Source: Sphingobium nicotianae (lineage in GTDB: Bacteria; Pseudomonadota; Alphaproteobacteria; Sphingomonadales; Sphingomonadaceae). From it: DNA of 64,000 nucleotides. Each line of letters opens with the position of its first letter. The first letter of the stretch is position 1. The stretch is taken from NCBI RefSeq assembly GCF_018603885.1, contig NZ_JAHGAW010000003.1, positions 248,001 to 312,000 on the forward strand, given 5' to 3'. Under the pieces are notes generated by a model, which was not told the origin of the DNA, made no database searches, and saw only the letters and a list, made by a program, of their open reading frames with translations. Below are positions 61,913 to 64,000 of the stretch, piece by piece. The translations under genes were made by a program, and so were the position numbers.

Positions 61913-62386
61913 TCCAGCTAACTGTTCGATCGAACGAACAGAGTCAAGTATGAGTGGAAGTGAACGGTCGAGGCGAGGTAGGATCGCGCGTAAATCCGGC
62001 TGGTCCCGCGACTATGAAGCAGCGCTGCTGGCAGGACGGACGGCCGGCTTGGCCTTTTGAACGAGCGCGGAAGTTCAGCCGAAATTGGGGAGAAGAGAAT
62101 ATACTGGGAAACCTCAGTCCGGCCTTCCATTCGGTTCGCGATTCTCTGGCGGCGGCGATGCGGTCTCCGCGTCATCCTGCCCCCATTCGCGCGCCTGGCC
62201 CTTGCGCCGATGCAGATTGGCGCGCAGGGCTTGCGCCAGTCGCTGCTCGCGCTCGGATTTGCCGTTGCTCATCGCGCTGTCCTACGAATCCCGCTTTGAG
62301 CCCGCAAGTCGCCTTGACAAATCCCGCCCCGCAAGCCCATAGGCGCGGCCTTGCCGTCGCGGGTGCCTTCTCGCGAGCCGGCCAGT
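61913..62386. other. Intergenic region, 474 bp, before the tRNA gene
   Basis: Its left end carries the CecR-type palindrome at 61922-61941. The remainder contains overlapping open frames with no family resemblance (one, 61954-62553, runs through the tRNA and is not real). The tRNA promoter must be near its right end but I could not mark it. Confidence 0.45.
61922..61941. promoter_or_regulatory. Palindromic operator of the cecR-led efflux operon
   Basis: CTGTTCG (61922-61928), 6 bases, CGAACAG (61935-61941) is a perfect inverted repeat; the inner GTTCGATCGAAC is itself palindromic. It ends ten bases upstream of the cecR start on the minus strand, where a TetR repressor would block its own promoter. 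Confidence 0.7.
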
Positions 62387-62461
<75 letters not shown>

Positions 62462-62556
62462 TTTCCCTCCGTTTCGACGTCGCGCGGCCAGCCTTCGGGC
62501 TGGACGTCGCCCGTCTGCGCGTTAGGCTTCAGCTCGGCGAAGACGGGGGATAGCTG

Positions 62557-64000
62557 ATGGAGCCGATGCAATTGTTCGAGCTGGTGATCGCCATGCTGCT
62601 GGCGATCATCGCCCTCCAATATGTCGCGACGAAGCTCGGCGTGCCACCCGCTGCGGCGCTGCTGATCGGTGGCGGGCTGCTCGCCTTCCTGCCCGGCCTG
62701 CCGGTCATCTCGCTTGATCCGGCGTTGGTGTTGGTCATCTTCCTGCCGCCCTTGCTCATGGATGGCGCCTGGTTCATCGCGCTGGGGCATCTGAAGCGGC
62801 ACATGATCGGCATCCTGTCGCTCGCGGTGGGCGCGGTCATCTTCACGACCGTCGTGGTGGCAGCGGTCACCCATGCCTTGCTGCCGGATCTCCCCTGGGC
62901 GGCCTGCGCCGCTCTGGGGGCGATCGTGTCGCCGCCGGACGCCGTCTCCGCCCGCGCCGCTCTGGCCAACGTCCCCCTGCCCGCGCGCCTGTCCATCCTG
63001 CTCGAGGGCGAAAGCCTGCTCAACGACGCCACCGGCCTCGTGCTGTTCCGCTTCGCCGTCGCGGCGGCCGTCACCGGCTCGTTCAGCGCGGTGGACGCGC
63101 TCGGCAGCTTCCTCTTCCTGGCGATCGGCGGCGCGCTGGTCGGCGCGGCGATCGGCGCGGTCTGGGTCTTTCTCGTGCGCCGGCTCGGGGACGAGTATCT
63201 CATGATCGCCGCGGCGGTCATCGTCCCCTGGATATCCTATCTGCTGGGCGAGCAGATCCATGTCTCGGGCGTCATCGCCGCCGTCGTCACCGGGCTGGTC
63301 TGCGGCTGGTATCAGCATGTCGTGTTCAGCGCGGCCGTGCGCATGCGCGGTACCTCCTTCTGGACGGTGCTCATCTTCCTGCTCGAAGGTTCGGTGTTCA
63401 TGCTGATCGGCTCGTCACTGCGCGGCGTCGTCGAGCGTGTCGGCGGGTTCGAGATCGTGCTGCAAGAAATGGCGGGGCCGATCCTCCTCATCCTGCTCGC
63501 CTTGACCCTGGCGCGTTTCGCCTGGGTCTATGGCTCGGAAGCGGTCATTGTGCTGCTGCGCGCGCTCGGCTGGAAGCGCTACAAGCCGGTCGGCGCGCGC
63601 GGGGCGGCCGTGCTGAGCTGGACCGGGATGCGCGGCGTTGTGACGCTGGCCGTGGCGCTCTCCGTGCCGGCCGACATGCCGGGGCGCGACTTCATGCTGG
63701 TCTGCGCGTTCGCCGTCATCCTCGCCACCGTGATCATCCAGGGCATGTCCCTGGGCGCGGTGATTCGCTGGGCGGAGCTGCGCGAGCCGGACGGGGTCGG
63801 TCCGCGCGTCAGCATGTCGCAGGCCGAAGCGGTGATGGCGCAGGCGCAGGTCGAGATCGTCGAACGGCGCGCCTATAATGAGGCGGGCGAGCTCGTTCAC
63901 CCGCAGCTTCTCAAGCGCTACCGCGCCAAGGCCGAGATCTCCGCCGACTATGCCGGGCAGGAGGATCAATATGCCGATCGCATCCAGGCTCATTTCGATC
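62557..64000 (+). CDS. CPA1-family Na+/H+ antiporter (3' end outside window)
   Basis: The frame starts at ATG 62557 (GGGGGA before it) and is open to the window end, 481 codons. The translation shows about 12 membrane helices with CPA1 motifs: FLPPLLMDGAWF, SPPDAVSA, LEGESLLNDATGLV (the Asn-Asp ion site) and SWTGMRGVVTLAVALSVP. After about residue 410 it becomes hydrophilic and helical (MSQAEAVMAQAQVEIVERR), the cytoplasmic tail. It would exchange Na+ or K+ for protons at the inner membrane. It is the only gene on this side of the tRNA. Confidence 0.9.
   Translation, partial: MEPMQLFELVIAMLLAIIALQYVATKLGVPPAAALLIGGGLLAFLPGLPVISLDPALVLVIFLPPLLMDGAWFIALGHLKRHMIGILSLAVGAVIFTTVVVAAVTHALLPDLPWAACAALGAIVSPPDAVSARAALANVPLPARLSILLEGESLLNDATGLVLFRFAVAAAVTGSFSAVDALGSFLFLAIGGALVGAAIGAVWVFLVRRLGDEYLMIAAAVIVPWISYLLGEQIHVSGVIAAVVTGLVCGWYQHVVFSAAVRMRGTSFWTVLIFLLEGSVFMLIGSSLRGVVERVGGFEIVLQEMAGPILLILLALTLARFAWVYGSEAVIVLLRALGWKRYKPVGARGAAVLSWTGMRGVVTLAVALSVPADMPGRDFMLVCAFAVILATVIIQGMSLGAVIRWAELREPDGVGPRVSMSQAEAVMAQAQVEIVERRAYNEAGELVHPQLLKRYRAKAEISADYAGQEDQYADRIQAHFD

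Overview
The window is GC-rich, gene-dense bacterial DNA that reads as a Sphingomonadales (alphaproteobacterial) chromosome. The pointers are large TonB-dependent receptors, a spinster-type MFS carrier, a close relative of the Novosphingobium Atm1 exporter, GANTC sites ahead of dnaA, and hairpin repeats built around TCGAAGG and TTTCAGCAT cores. I see no rRNA, prophage, insertion sequence or CRISPR array. The assignment rests on recognised protein features; no database search was run.

Bases 1-9.6 kb are an uptake and catabolic region: the end of one TonB receptor, a complete second receptor, an MFS carrier, and facing them an SMP-30 lactonase, a MetE-like methyltransferase and an HSL-type esterase. 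The receptor and the MetE-like gene have promoters of the same design, TTGAC[A/G]-N17-TA[G/C]TTA. Both share the 12-mer TTATCATGTTAT across the -10 region, so the 6.4-kb convergent block looks like one regulon. Its regulator is not recognisable in the window.

Bases 9.7-35 kb are mostly housekeeping genes: ftsK, an S51 peptidase, lolA, xth, ribA with a degenerate RibB-like domain, an L,D-transpeptidase-like gene, the Atm1-type exporter, a lipoprotein that looks like an inactive intradiol dioxygenase, glutaminase, a glutamate/dicarboxylate symporter, yjbQ, aroC, fabI, a BrkB-family membrane protein, an O-methyltransferase, a DnaJ-type co-chaperone, pdxH, a CDF metal exporter, a PhzF-family isomerase, a beta-lactamase-fold hydrolase, a DUF808 membrane protein, a Phd/VapC toxin-antitoxin pair and ung. 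Long hairpin repeats sit in several of the convergent gaps.

Bases 35-52.5 kb are a flagellar cluster. On the minus strand, a sigma-54 activator (flbD-like) is followed by fliE, F, G, H, I, J, K, L, M, N, O, P, Q, R and flhB, mostly with overlapping stops and starts. An unknown gene, fliD and fliS come next, and flagellin fliC is divergent on the plus strand. fliC and fliD share a FliA (sigma-28)-like promoter, TAAAG-N14-GYCGTTCTGGG. FliM lacks its N-terminal CheY-binding segment. flhA, the hook and rod genes and chemotaxis genes are not in the window.

Bases 52.7-64 kb carry dnaA with an AT-richer upstream region holding five GANTC sites, a six-gene efflux operon (cecR-ybhG-ybhF-ybhS-ybhR-nodT) with a palindrome at the repressor start, a tRNA-Thr(GGT) with one anticodon-stem mismatch, and a CPA1 Na+/H+ antiporter cut by the window end.
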